Positions 9,049 through 17,466 of a stretch of DNA of 64,000 bases are shown one piece after another. How positions within the stretch are numbered: position 1 is the stretch's first letter; each line of letters opens with the position of its first letter. This stretch comes from Roseivirga sp. E12. Its GTDB lineage: Bacteria > Bacteroidota > Bacteroidia > Cytophagales > Cyclobacteriaceae. The stretch lies in contig NZ_JAGFMD010000009.1 of assembly GCF_017592825.1 (NCBI RefSeq), positions 62,001 to 126,000 of the forward strand, read 5' to 3'. Position numbers and translations under genes: made by a program. Under the pieces are notes generated by a model. The model did no database searches. It was not told the DNA's origin and saw nothing but the letters and a program-made list of their open reading frames with translations.

Positions 9049-9810
9049 ATGACCAAAACTTATTTACTGCTACTCTTAGGTATTTTTTTCATTTCATGTA
9101 GCCCGAAGCAAAAAGAATCTACGACCGAAGAACCTAGGTCCAAGGTGCAAGAGGTAATTGACAAATCAATTGACTTCCATCAAATGGGAGGCTTAGGAAA
9201 TGCAGAGTTCTCACTAACATTTCGTGATATAGACTATACATACGTCAACAATAACGGCATGTATGAATACACTAGAACTCAAATAGACAGTCTTGGTGCT
9301 ACTGTCCTTGACAGAATGGATAATGACACGCTGATTAGGTATACCAATGGTGCAGCTACTGATGTGATTGATGAGAAAAGAGCAGCCTATACTCGCTCAG
9401 TCAACTCTGTGATCTATTTCTTTAGACTACCATTCGGGTTGAATGACCCCGCTGTAAACAAGACCTATCTGGGAGAAACAGAAATAAAGGGCAAAACTTA
9501 TCATGAAATAAAGGTGACTTTTGAGCAAGAAGGTGGTGGCGAAGACTTCGATGACGTTTTCTTATACTGGTTCGATACTGAAGATTATAGCATGGACTAC
9601 CTGGCCTACTTATACCATACCGATGGTGGTGGCATGCGCTTTAGAGAGGCAATAAATGCCAGAAGAGTAAATGGTATGTTAATACAAGATTACATCAACC
9701 TCAAGCCGGAGGATGAATCCATTGACATCATGACCATCGATGAACTCTATAATGATGGGAAGTTGATCGAATTGTCAAAAATCATTAACGAAAATGTAGT
9801 GATCAAGTAG
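9049..9810 (+). CDS. Lipoprotein of unknown function, possibly DUF6503-like
   Basis: 253 residues from the ATG at 9049. This start gives an ideal lipoprotein signal (MTKTYLLLLLGIFFISC, Cys17); a TTG 66 bases upstream would only add a non-signal extension. After a short Thr/Glu-rich linker the protein is mostly beta strands with repeated pairs such as NAEFSLTFRDIDYTYV and KTYHEIKVTFEQEGG, and a helix pair near the C-terminus. The pattern resembles DUF6503 outer-membrane lipoproteins and, more distantly, LolA/LolB-like half-barrels. It is convergent with the DUF2141 gene, one base apart. Confidence 0.6.
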   Translation: MTKTYLLLLLGIFFISCSPKQKESTTEEPRSKVQEVIDKSIDFHQMGGLGNAEFSLTFRDIDYTYVNNNGMYEYTRTQIDSLGATVLDRMDNDTLIRYTNGAATDVIDEKRAAYTRSVNSVIYFFRLPFGLNDPAVNKTYLGETEIKGKTYHEIKVTFEQEGGGEDFDDVFLYWFDTEDYSMDYLAYLYHTDGGGMRFREAINARRVNGMLIQDYINLKPEDESIDIMTIDELYNDGKLIELSKIINENVVIK

Positions 9811-9811
9811 G

Positions 9812-10234
9812 TTACCGTAAACGCAAGTCAACCTTCATATTTGAGTCTAACCTAAAAAGGCATTTCTTAAAGCTCGGTGGCCCAAATCTCGTGCTTGGAT
9901 TATTCGAAAAACCATAGCGCTCTTTGGGTATTCCTAAAAAGTTCGTGTCCAATTTATCATTCGAATTTCCATCATGATAGACTGTTACCGCGTATTGATT
10001 TGCCTCTAAGTTTGGCAATTCCACCTCCATTGTTATACCTGTCACTTCGTATTCACGATAATAACTACAGTCGCTCATAAACTCATTTTTATCCGTGATT
10101 AGACATAAGCCAATTTTCCCCTTGACCTTCTTAATACCTGTGATCTTTACTTGAAGAGTGTAATTTTCATTCGTTTGTGTCAAAACCGTGTTCATCGAAA
10201 TTGAACAGAGCAACATAATAACCATTGTTTTCAT
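9812..10234 (-). CDS. DUF2141 secreted protein
   Basis: 140 residues with a signal peptide (to about residue 20). The mature part is a small beta-sandwich with the DUF2141 signatures KGKIGLCLI, YAVTVYHDGNSNDKLDTNFLGIPKERYGFSNNP and GPPSFKKCLF. The HDxNxNxxLD segment looks like a Ca-binding loop. DUF2141 proteins are periplasmic or surface proteins of unknown role, common in Bacteroidota and Proteobacteria. It converges with the upstream lipoprotein gene with almost no spacer and no terminator. Confidence 0.85.
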   Translation of the reverse strand: MKTMVIMLLCSISMNTVLTQTNENYTLQVKITGIKKVKGKIGLCLITDKNEFMSDCSYYREYEVTGITMEVELPNLEANQYAVTVYHDGNSNDKLDTNFLGIPKERYGFSNNPSTRFGPPSFKKCLFRLDSNMKVDLRLR

Positions 10235-10375
10235 AGGACCTTATTTTGATACCTAGTTACATACAGATCTGTCGATTAGCGTCCAAACTTATCAGCTTAG
10301 CCCTCTTTGACTTCTTTATGACCATAGAAATAATTGTGTCTTTTCTATCCACTTCGGATTGCGTAATATCGAGGC

Positions 10376-11311
10376 ATGAAACAAAAGGTTAATATTGGTG
10401 TGGTACAGTCAGCACCTGTCTATCTGAATGTTGAAAAGTCATTGGAGAAGGTAGAACATCTTCTAAAAGAAGCCAGTGCCCAGCACGCAGACTTGGTCAG
10501 TTTTGGTGAGACGTGGTTTACCGGCTACCCAGCCTGGATAGACTATTGCGATGAATACGCCAAATGGGATTTTAAACCAACAAAAGAAGTATTTGCAAAG
10601 ACTTACGCAAACAGCTTAGATGTCAATGGACCTGAAGTGGCTCAAATTGGTAAGTGGGCCAAAGAACTGGGACTTGTAGTGGTTATGGGCATTAATGAGA
10701 AGGTCACCTCAGGACCAGGCAATGGCACTATCTACAATAGCCTTTTGACTTGGAATGAAAAAGGTGAGTTGGCAAATCACCACCGAAAATTGATGCCTAC
10801 TCATACTGAGCGATTGCTTTACGGCCAGGGTGATGGTGCTGGACTGAAAGCCGTTGACACAGCCATCGGAAGAGTTGGAGGCCTTATCTGCTGGGAGCAT
10901 TGGATGCCATTGACTCGGCAGACCATGCATAACTCTGGTGAACATATTCATATTGCCGTTTGGCCGAAAGTTCATGAAATGCTCCAAATTGCTACTAGAT
11001 CATACGCATTTGAAGGCAGGTGCTTTGCAGTGGGCGTTGGGCAAATCATGCGTGTCAAAGATATTCCAGACGAACTGGTCTTACCTGATGACCTAAAAGA
11101 TAAACCAGAGCATATGCTCCTCAATGGAGGCAGCTGTATTGTAGGACCTGACGGTCATTATATTATGGAGCCTGTCTGGGATCAAGAAGGTGTCTTTACT
11201 GCTCAAGTTGACTTGAACCGTTGCTATGAAGAGAAAATGGCTTTGGATGTTACTGGTCACTACCAACGAAATGACGTATTTCAATTAGACGTCAATCACA
11301 GAAGATCATAA
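10376..11311 (+). CDS. Nitrilase (carbon-nitrogen hydrolase)
   Basis: 311 residues, a single-domain nitrilase. The catalytic triad is visible: Glu45 in FGETWFTGYP, Lys138 in HHRKLMPTHTERL and Cys172 in GGLICWEHWMPL. The CWEHWMPL environment and the length place it in the true nitrilase/cyanide-hydratase branch, which converts nitriles to carboxylic acids and ammonia, rather than the amidase or omega-amidase branches. No signal peptide, so cytoplasmic. There is no linked nitrile hydratase, aldoxime dehydratase or regulator, so the substrate cannot be inferred; arylacetonitriles or aliphatic nitriles are both possible. Confidence 0.93.
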   Translation: MKQKVNIGVVQSAPVYLNVEKSLEKVEHLLKEASAQHADLVSFGETWFTGYPAWIDYCDEYAKWDFKPTKEVFAKTYANSLDVNGPEVAQIGKWAKELGLVVVMGINEKVTSGPGNGTIYNSLLTWNEKGELANHHRKLMPTHTERLLYGQGDGAGLKAVDTAIGRVGGLICWEHWMPLTRQTMHNSGEHIHIAVWPKVHEMLQIATRSYAFEGRCFAVGVGQIMRVKDIPDELVLPDDLKDKPEHMLLNGGSCIVGPDGHYIMEPVWDQEGVFTAQVDLNRCYEEKMALDVTGHYQRNDVFQLDVNHRRS

Positions 11312-11348
11312 AAAAAGCCCCGACCCCCGAAGTTTCGGGGCGGGGCTT
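11309..11348 (-). terminator. Strong GC-rich hairpin terminator
   Basis: Nested stem AAGCCCCG (11315-11322) with CGGGGCTT (11341-11348) and CCCCGAA with TTCGGGG inside it. The A-run on the left becomes the T-run on the minus strand, so it best terminates the LolA-like gene; it sits directly at the nitrilase stop and may stop that transcript too. Confidence 0.85.
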
Positions 11349-11370
11349 AACAATGTTTTTCAAACAACAC

Positions 11371-11988
11371 CTATTGGCAGCCTTCTCTTTCAAAGATCTT
11401 CTCTTCGTATTCAGAAGGATCAATCACAAACTTAGTACCGGCAGTTTCGGTGGTAAATCCTGAGAGGGTATACTTGTGCATTGTACCAAAATCATCAAGT
11501 AGGGATAATGATAGGATATCCTCCCCTGTTGTTTCAATATACATTTGCACATATGTCGTTTCCTCTGTAGGCGTAAGCGTAAGGGTTCTTCCTTCAATCC
11601 TTGATCTATGACCTGTACCGTAAAATATGGTCAACTTCCCAAAGTCAATCATGGCTTCAGAATTCTTACCGGGGCAGAAATACATGATTTGGGAATGGTC
11701 TTCTTCTTTAGTGCCCACGTACTCAGTCTTTCCATCATTCAGCCATGTTTCATTAGGACCGAATTTGAGTATATACTTCTCTCCCTCAACTACTAAGACT
11801 CCTTTCTGCGTATTTGAGAATCCCATTCTGTCATTACTCGTCTGATAAGTAATGTCGACTTTATAGTTAGGTATAGCAGCATATTTATCAAAAAGTATCT
11901 TAACCCTATTGCTTGCATCTTGTGCTTGGGTATTAAAAGCAAATAGTGCCAGAGTTACTAGCAAGCATAATTTCTTCATTGTTTTCAT
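11371..11988 (-). CDS. LolA-like outer-membrane lipoprotein carrier protein
   Basis: 205 residues with a signal peptide (cleaved after about residue 22, TQAQ). The mature domain begins with a helix (SNRVKILFDKYAAIPNYKVDITYQT), then an extended half-barrel of strands (KGVLVVEGEKYILKFGPNETWLNDGKTEYV), the normal LolA plan, and is about the usual length. LolA carries lipoproteins from the inner to the outer membrane across the periplasm; Bacteroidota often have several LolA-like proteins whose client range is unknown. An alternative start 3 codons in (MKKLCL) is possible. Transcribed alone, with its own terminator. Confidence 0.85.
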   Translation of the reverse strand: MKTMKKLCLLVTLALFAFNTQAQDASNRVKILFDKYAAIPNYKVDITYQTSNDRMGFSNTQKGVLVVEGEKYILKFGPNETWLNDGKTEYVGTKEEDHSQIMYFCPGKNSEAMIDFGKLTIFYGTGHRSRIEGRTLTLTPTEETTYVQMYIETTGEDILSLSLLDDFGTMHKYTLSGFTTETAGTKFVIDPSEYEEKIFEREGCQ

Positions 11989-12063
11989 GTCAATATGATT
12001 TTATCGAAGCCGGTAATGAGTCGATGCTTTACTTATCTATACCGTATTGAGGAGTTCAAAAAT

Positions 12064-12097
12064 AAAAAAATCCTGCGAATTTCCACTCGCAGGATTT
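12064..12097 (-). terminator. Rho-independent terminator of the sigma/DUF4097 operon
   Basis: Stem AAATCCTGCGA (12068-12078) with TCGCAGGATTT (12087-12097); the seven As to the left give the T-run on the minus strand. It lies 22 bases beyond the stop of the last operon gene. Confidence 0.88.
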
Positions 12098-12118
12098 AAT
12101 ACTATTGATTGTTTTGAA

Positions 12119-13054
12119 TTAATTCTTTCGAATATAAATATTGCCATTTCTGGTTTTCATGGTTACCTCAGCACCACCACCATTCAATGCACCTTGCACC
12201 CAATTTTCAAACTTGATAGATGTTCCTCCTCTACGTTCATCTCTATTTCTAGTAGGCTTTGTTTGGATTAAACTAAATGACTCGAAATCTGTATAAATCT
12301 CTCTATTCGTTCTCATTTTAGTCGAAAACTTGGTTCCAGCTGGAACCGTGATGTCTACATCACCATTATAGGTATCGAAGTTCATTGGCACGTCAGCAGT
12401 CACCGAAGTGAATGTTGCTTTAACAGCACCATTATAAGTGGATGCTGATGCTGACCCACCGATATTCAATAAGGTTATAGGACCATTATAGCTTTCTACA
12501 TCCAGTTCTCCATCGATATCTTCAACATTGATATGTCCATTATTATAGCTGCGCAGCTTTAAGTCAAAGTTTTTTGGCACTTGAATTTCAAAATCGACAC
12601 GAGAATTCCAGCCTTCATTTTCAACCTTCACATTGTTATTACGTTCCGAAGCTTCAAAATTGAAACCACCATTGCTGATCAATCTCATCCCATCCTTAGA
12701 AGTATTTTTATCAACTTTCTTTCCGTATTTGGTCATTTTAACCTTCACAACACGACCATCATAGCCGACAATTTTGATCCTTCCGTTTCTAGACTCAACA
12801 TTAAGAGTTCCTCTTTCTCCAGGACTTGTCAATGGAATTTCTACTTCCTGTGTGGATTGCTCTTGCAGTTGACCTTCATGTTTATGGTCATTTCCAAAGC
12901 TTCCTATTACGTGCTCAACAGCCGTTTCAGCAATGCGCTCTACACTTGCCTCTAACTGGCGTGTATCTACTTTTACATCTATATCTTGTCCTAAAGCTGG
13001 CTTTATCATTAGCCCAGCTATTAAAACCATCAATATTGTTTTCATATTTTTCAT
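12119..13054 (-). CDS. DUF4097 beta-repeat protein (operon gene 4)
   Basis: 311 residues with a signal peptide (about 1-22, ending ALGQ). The mature protein has a charged helix-prone start, then a parallel beta-repeat domain with the DUF4097 cadence (NVESRNGRIKIVGYDGRVVKVKM, DLKLRSYNNGHINVEDIDGELDVESYNGPI, TKFSTKMRTNREIYTDFES, EVTMKTRNGNIYIRKN). DUF4097 proteins are thought to form a right-handed beta-helix-like fold in the periplasm or on the surface. Final gene of the ECF sigma operon; 21 bases separate it from the anti-sigma gene. Its ligand and role are unknown. Confidence 0.85.
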   Translation of the reverse strand: MKNMKTILMVLIAGLMIKPALGQDIDVKVDTRQLEASVERIAETAVEHVIGSFGNDHKHEGQLQEQSTQEVEIPLTSPGERGTLNVESRNGRIKIVGYDGRVVKVKMTKYGKKVDKNTSKDGMRLISNGGFNFEASERNNNVKVENEGWNSRVDFEIQVPKNFDLKLRSYNNGHINVEDIDGELDVESYNGPITLLNIGGSASASTYNGAVKATFTSVTADVPMNFDTYNGDVDITVPAGTKFSTKMRTNREIYTDFESFSLIQTKPTRNRDERRGGTSIKFENWVQGALNGGGAEVTMKTRNGNIYIRKN

Positions 13055-13075
13055 CTCGTTTTTCCTTTTTTTTGA

Positions 13076-13870
13076 TTACATGATTTTGTTCACACTCTCA
13101 CGCAACGTTGTTTTCACTTCCTCAGGAGTATACTCACCCTCAATAATTTGATTAAACTCTTTTACTGCTTTTTGCTCTTGCAACTCAACCATCAGTTCGG
13201 CCAAGGCCAACTGCATTAGTGGAGATTCTTGTTCTGATATACTATTTATCAAACCCTCTCTAATCGCTGGATCGTCAGCATATTCAGACAACAGGTTCAA
13301 AGCAGCCATTCGCACGTTAGTACTCTCATCATTGTTAAGGGTTACAAACATGGCATCAGTTACTTCCTTATTGGAACTCACTAGTCCACTACTCATTTGT
13401 ACCCCTTTGAGCCGCTCAGATACAGACTCTTCTTCTAGCATAGCCATAGACATCATTTGCTGCATTTCAGACATCTGGCTTGATAGATTTTTTAACTCGT
13501 TTTGATAAGCATTGCCTGAAAAACCTCTTCCCGCCACAACTCCAATCAGCAGTACAGCCATGCCAAATGCTAACCTTCCGCTGTTAGTTCCAAAGAGCAA
13601 TTGCCAAACACGCTCAAGGCTCCATTCTCTCTTATTAGGGCTCGGCTGCGCCTTTGCATCATTCAACATCCGATAGAAATTGTCGGTCATTGCAACAGAT
13701 GGCTCTGGCGTATCAGCGGTTTCCATTTTCGTCTGGAGCACTTTAATTGCTTCGACTTCGGACATATCAATGTGCCCCTCGGCAACGTAGGTATCGAACT
13801 CACGCTTTCTCTCAGTCGAAAGATTATTGTCGATATAATCAGTAATGAGTGACATATATTGCTCGTCCAT
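13076..13870 (-). CDS. Anti-sigma factor-like membrane protein with C-terminal repeat domain
   Basis: 264 residues. Residues 1-60 resemble the cytoplasmic part of anti-sigma factors (SLITDYIDNNLSTERKREFDTYV). One membrane segment sits at about 99-116 (GRLAFGMAVLLIGVVAGR). Then comes a coiled-coil-like stretch (NELKNLSSQMSEMQQMMSMAMLEEES) and a helical repeat domain (FVTLNNDESTNVRMAALNLLSEYADDPAIREGLINSI), which looks like HEAT repeats on the periplasmic side. Position next to an ECF sigma gene supports the anti-sigma role. No zinc-binding HxxxCxxC motif is visible. The repeat domain could sense an envelope signal; that is inference. Confidence 0.75.
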   Translation of the reverse strand: MDEQYMSLITDYIDNNLSTERKREFDTYVAEGHIDMSEVEAIKVLQTKMETADTPEPSVAMTDNFYRMLNDAKAQPSPNKREWSLERVWQLLFGTNSGRLAFGMAVLLIGVVAGRGFSGNAYQNELKNLSSQMSEMQQMMSMAMLEEESVSERLKGVQMSSGLVSSNKEVTDAMFVTLNNDESTNVRMAALNLLSEYADDPAIREGLINSISEQESPLMQLALAELMVELQEQKAVKEFNQIIEGEYTPEEVKTTLRESVNKIM

Positions 13871-13874
13871 ATCC

Positions 13875-14744
13875 TTACTTTTTCTTGCTAATTCTTATAT
13901 CTCCGTTCAAAGTCTCAAACTCCATGGTTGGTCCGCCCTTACCAAGCTGGTAGCCATTAGAATTTGATATCTTATACATAGTGCCATTCTTTCCAGAAGT
14001 TTTTGAGACTTTAGGTGCGAGCTTAGCATTAAAATCTAAGTCACTGTACACCTTACCCCATTGGGTCTGAAAATTGAATACCCCATTGGCATTCTCCGGA
14101 GTTTCTATAAGTATATCTCCATTTACTGTATCGAAACTGCCGAACTCAGTGGGCATTTTTACATAGGACACCTCTAGTACACCATTGACCGTACTTGCTT
14201 TGGTATCGCCCTGAATGTCTTCCAATGTCACATCGCCATTGACGTTATTGGCATAAATGTTTCCCTCAACATTTCTTATATCTAGATCGCCTTGGTTGAC
14301 AGTAGATATCTTAACGCTAATGCCTTTAGGTACTTTGATTATATAGTCAAACTGAAAGTCATAGTTTACCCTTCTCCTTTTACCATTCCAATTCCACCCA
14401 CATGCAAGAGGATCATCTCTCTCTATAATTTCTTGATTTGGCGACTGCATTAATACTTTTACATAGTCATCACCTTCATCGACCAGCATTTTCAGTTCTT
14501 CCATACCTTGCTTCACATCGCCTTGAGACCTCCCCTTTATCTGCTTTTTTAGTTCTAGTTCAATAGTGCTTCCATTGTAGGCTTCCACTGTAACACCTCC
14601 ATTAATATTGCACAGGCAAAACCAAAAGTCGGCATTAGCATCTGTTACATTGAAACTCTTTTTTATTGTCTCAGTATCCCTTTGTGCCATCACAGTGGAT
14701 GATAGCATTAGCATGACCAGTATGTTCAATAGATATTTCATCAT
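13875..14744 (-). CDS. DUF4097 beta-repeat protein (operon gene 2)
   Basis: 289 residues with a signal peptide (about 1-20, VMAQ). The mature part shows the DUF4097 repeat pattern: GGVTVEAYNGSTIELELKKQ, SVKISTVNQGDLDIRNVEGNIYANNVNGDVTLEDIQGDTKASTVNGVL, FDTVNGDILIET, and a C-terminal TMEFETLNGDIRISKKK. Cysteines at CLCNINGG and at DDPLACGWNWNG are unusual for the family and could form a disulfide in the periplasm. It begins 8 bases after the sigma gene ends and stops 4 bases before the anti-sigma start, so it is embedded in the sigma/anti-sigma pair, which argues for a role in that signalling circuit. Confidence 0.88.
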   Translation of the reverse strand: MMKYLLNILVMLMLSSTVMAQRDTETIKKSFNVTDANADFWFCLCNINGGVTVEAYNGSTIELELKKQIKGRSQGDVKQGMEELKMLVDEGDDYVKVLMQSPNQEIIERDDPLACGWNWNGKRRRVNYDFQFDYIIKVPKGISVKISTVNQGDLDIRNVEGNIYANNVNGDVTLEDIQGDTKASTVNGVLEVSYVKMPTEFGSFDTVNGDILIETPENANGVFNFQTQWGKVYSDLDFNAKLAPKVSKTSGKNGTMYKISNSNGYQLGKGGPTMEFETLNGDIRISKKK

Positions 14745-14752
14745 TCTTTATT

Positions 14753-15322
14753 TTAAGTCCCTTGTGAATTCACAACTTCCAACTTCTCGTACTGTGCCTT
14801 CAAATCCTTGAGGGCCCGAAAGATTCTCACTTTGACTGCGCTCTCAGTAATCTCCAAAACCTCTGCAATATCCTGATACTTCATACCTTGATATTTACTT
14901 AGCACCAATACCTCTCTTTTGTCTTCCGAGAGCCTGTTCATTGCCAGCTGCAACATGTCAAGTTGTTCTTCCTTAATTCTTTTTTCCTCTGCATTGAACT
15001 CATCTCTGAAATACTTGTCAGTTACTTCCGGATCTTCTTTATAGCCCATTTTCTTTTGCTTCTTATAATGGTCGGCAAAAAGATTTCTAGCCATGTGATA
15101 CATCCAGGTGGTAAACTTGCCATCTCCTTTATAGGTATGACTGTATTTCATAATTCTCACAAACACATTTTGCACAAGATCCTCACTAATGGCGCCATCA
15201 GCGGTCAAACGATAAAAGAACCCATAAAGAGGTCTATTATGTCGCTCGAAAAGCAACCCAAGTTGATCAAGTTGACCAGCTTTAACCTTGAGCATTAATG
15301 TGTTGTCTGAGAGTGAATCCAA
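14753..15322 (-). CDS. ECF-type RNA polymerase sigma factor
   Basis: 189 residues, typical ECF size. Sigma region 2 covers about 25-95 (LFERHNRPLYGFFYRLTADGAISEDLVQNVFVRIMKYSHTYKGDGKFTTWMYHMARNLFADHYKK) and region 4 about 125-180 (MNRLSEDKREVLVLSKYQGMKYQDIAEVLEITESAVKVRIFRALKDLKAQYEKL) with a clear helix-turn-helix. It directs RNA polymerase to a small regulon and is likely held inactive by the membrane protein encoded two genes downstream. First gene of a four-gene operon with two DUF4097 proteins, suggesting envelope-stress or surface-state signalling. A 231-base spacer separates it from the divergent lipoprotein gene. Confidence 0.93.
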   Translation of the reverse strand: MDSLSDNTLMLKVKAGQLDQLGLLFERHNRPLYGFFYRLTADGAISEDLVQNVFVRIMKYSHTYKGDGKFTTWMYHMARNLFADHYKKQKKMGYKEDPEVTDKYFRDEFNAEEKRIKEEQLDMLQLAMNRLSEDKREVLVLSKYQGMKYQDIAEVLEITESAVKVRIFRALKDLKAQYEKLEVVNSQGT

Positions 15323-15553
15323 TATTTTATGTTAAGAATTCAGTGGGGGAAACTCTACCTTTTAAGAATGGTTACAGGCAATTTAAACTTTTTTTTAGGG
15401 CATGTCACTTACTTCATTCAGAGCAGGCCGAAGAAACCACCTATCGGGTAAAAACTCAACGACAAATTCATAGCTAAGAGAAAGCCTTTAGAATGACATA
15501 AAGAATCTCCCATTCATTGATTTATTTAATTGGCAATTGGATATTAGCACCTC

Positions 15554-16018
15554 ATGAAACAGACACTTACATTTATTTTCGGTATCTTATTGTTGCAGTC
15601 ATCTTGCAATCCAAAAACAACCCAAAAAACTGAGACCCTTGAACATTGGACTGACACTCTGTATACCGACAAAAGTGACCCTAATTACTACGAATGGTCA
15701 ATTGTAATATCTGACTCTGTCAACAACAAATTTCCGATTTTCGAGATGGGTCAAAAACAAACTATTAAAGTAGAGGTATCTGGGTTGGAACGATACCCAG
15801 TGATCTTGCTTAATCCTAAAAACGTCCAAATTACTCAGCAGGATTCGATTCAAGGGACCTTCAATATAATACCAAGTCAATCATCTTTTTCTTTTGAAGT
15901 GTGGCAGAACTTCGGAGAAAATCATGTCTTTCAGAAATTCAAACTAGATACAGGGTTCATGGTTGAAAGTATGAATGGACCAGCGTTAATTGGGTGGACA
16001 GAACTGCGAGCACGATAA
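15554..16018 (+). CDS. Hypothetical lipoprotein
   Basis: 154 residues. A lipobox at QSSC (Cys18) follows a hydrophobic signal. The rest is strand-rich (YEWSIVISDSVNNKFPIFEMGQKQTIKVEVSGLERYPVILLNPKNVQITQ, then NIIPSQSSFSFEVWQNFG), which looks like a single Ig-like or beta-sandwich domain. I do not recognise a named family. Read alone on the plus strand; 148 bases separate it from the next small gene. Probably attached to the outer membrane. Confidence 0.6.
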   Translation: MKQTLTFIFGILLLQSSCNPKTTQKTETLEHWTDTLYTDKSDPNYYEWSIVISDSVNNKFPIFEMGQKQTIKVEVSGLERYPVILLNPKNVQITQQDSIQGTFNIIPSQSSFSFEVWQNFGENHVFQKFKLDTGFMVESMNGPALIGWTELRAR

Positions 16019-16166
16019 TTAGGAAAGTGTAAATCCTGAAACAAGTTCAGTATGACGTAAACCAAAAGAAATGCAAATTTTATGTAGGTACCGATATTTG
16101 TTTTTCAACGAGGAAACCTTAAATTGAAATACCTATCAGACCAATAACCCAATTTCAATTACCCCA

Positions 16167-16340
16167 ATGGAATTAACTAAAGAACAATTAGAAGTACAGA
16201 TTGCTGACTTAAATGGCAAACTAACTGGTGACATGTTTAGTGACATGGACATCAAAGACGAAATCCACAACCTTACAATGAAGCTCAATGGTGTTAAGCC
16301 AATGGATTCTAGCTTTGATTGCGTAGGTTGCGGTAGTTAA
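16167..16340 (+). CDS. 57-residue protein ending in a Cys-x-x-Cys-Gly motif
   Basis: A short gene: ATG at 16167, TAA at 16338-16340. The product starts MELTKEQLEVQIADL, is acidic and helical (leucine and isoleucine at heptad-like spacing in the first 42 residues), then has a flexible KPMDSS stretch and ends FDCVGCGS. There is no signal peptide. The stop lies 2 bases before the start of a PqqB-like metallo-hydrolase, so the pair is almost certainly cotranscribed and probably translationally coupled. A helical leader with a Cys/Gly tail beside a PqqB-like enzyme recalls a ribosomally made peptide precursor, but a small metal- or thiol-binding protein is just as possible. No family is recognised with certainty. 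Confidence 0.7.
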   Translation: MELTKEQLEVQIADLNGKLTGDMFSDMDIKDEIHNLTMKLNGVKPMDSSFDCVGCGS

Positions 16341-16342
16341 TC

Positions 16343-17317
16343 ATGAAGAAAGCACCTTTTTCAACCTTAAACTTAGAGCCGTTATTGGCTCTTTTTTTAT
16401 TCTTATGCTTGGCATCTTGTCAATCCAATAAGGAATATGTCGCTACGGAATTACCTGCCGATGAGCCTTATTTAATTGTCCTGGGTGTTGCTCAGGATGC
16501 CGGCTACCCCCAAGCTGGTCAACAGAAAGAATGGGACCTCATAAAAGAGGGCAAGGCCAGAAAAACATATGCCGTATCTCTCGGTTTGATAGACCCCGTG
16601 AACAATCAGCGTTGGTTGTTCGAAGCCACCCCTGATTTTAAGGAACAGCTTCAGCTAATGGATCAGGTATCAAGTACAGATAACTACCCTTACGATGGAA
16701 TATTCCTAACTCACGCCCATATGGGACATTATACAGGGTTAATGCATATGGGTAGAGAAGCAATGGGCACTCAGAACACACCGGTGTATGCGATGCCAAA
16801 AATGCATGAATACTTAAGTACCAATGGACCTTGGAGTCAACTAGTCTCTTTAGAGAATATTGACCTTAAATCTATAACCAATCAAGAGCCCACTACCATC
16901 GGATCGTTCAAGGTGACTCCTTATCAAGTACCTCACCGTGATGAGTTCAGCGAAACTGTTGGATTTAAAATAGAATCCAACGACATGTCCATTCTCTTTA
17001 TTCCAGACATTGACAAATGGGAGAAGTGGGATATGGATATTAAGGAACTCATTAAGTCAGTAGACACAGCACTATTAGATGCTTCATTCTTCAAAAATGG
17101 AGAAATCTCTGGTCGAGATATGAGCGAAATACCTCATCCATTTGTTGAAGAAAGCATGAAGTTATTCGAAAACCTCTCTGCTGAAGATAAGGCTAAGGTT
17201 CACTTTATTCATTTTAATCACACTAATCCCCTACTCTTCAGAGGCAGCCCTGAACATCAGTCCGTTATTGACGCTGGTTACAAAGTTGCAAGAGAAGGAC
17301 AGATATTTACCTTCTGA
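16343..17317 (+). CDS. PqqB-like metallo-beta-lactamase-fold lipoprotein
   Basis: 324 residues. Lipobox LASC (Cys26) puts it outside the inner membrane. The domain begins YLIVLGVAQDAGYPQ, the start typical of PqqB-like MBL proteins. Metal-ligand motifs: THAHMGHYTG (His124, His126, His129), PHRDEF (His), LFIPDIDKWE (Asp) and FIHFNH near residue 293. In the first motif the Asp of the standard HxHxDH is replaced by Gly, which would weaken or remove one metal site. PqqB is an oxidase-type enzyme of PQQ synthesis, but no other pqq gene is present here, so the substrate is unknown. It follows the 57-residue CVGCGS protein by 2 bases. Confidence 0.8.
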   Translation: MKKAPFSTLNLEPLLALFLFLCLASCQSNKEYVATELPADEPYLIVLGVAQDAGYPQAGQQKEWDLIKEGKARKTYAVSLGLIDPVNNQRWLFEATPDFKEQLQLMDQVSSTDNYPYDGIFLTHAHMGHYTGLMHMGREAMGTQNTPVYAMPKMHEYLSTNGPWSQLVSLENIDLKSITNQEPTTIGSFKVTPYQVPHRDEFSETVGFKIESNDMSILFIPDIDKWEKWDMDIKELIKSVDTALLDASFFKNGEISGRDMSEIPHPFVEESMKLFENLSAEDKAKVHFIHFNHTNPLLFRGSPEHQSVIDAGYKVAREGQIFTF

Positions 17318-17466
17318 AACTCGATTCCCATTTTTAGAATCAAGGTCAAATTTGAGAATCTAATACTCATTTCAATTGCAAGAATACACCCTATAGACTC
17401 CAAAACAGTCTTTATCCACTAAGGCATACGAGTTGCATAGTTAGTTTGAACTAAAACAATCTAATT

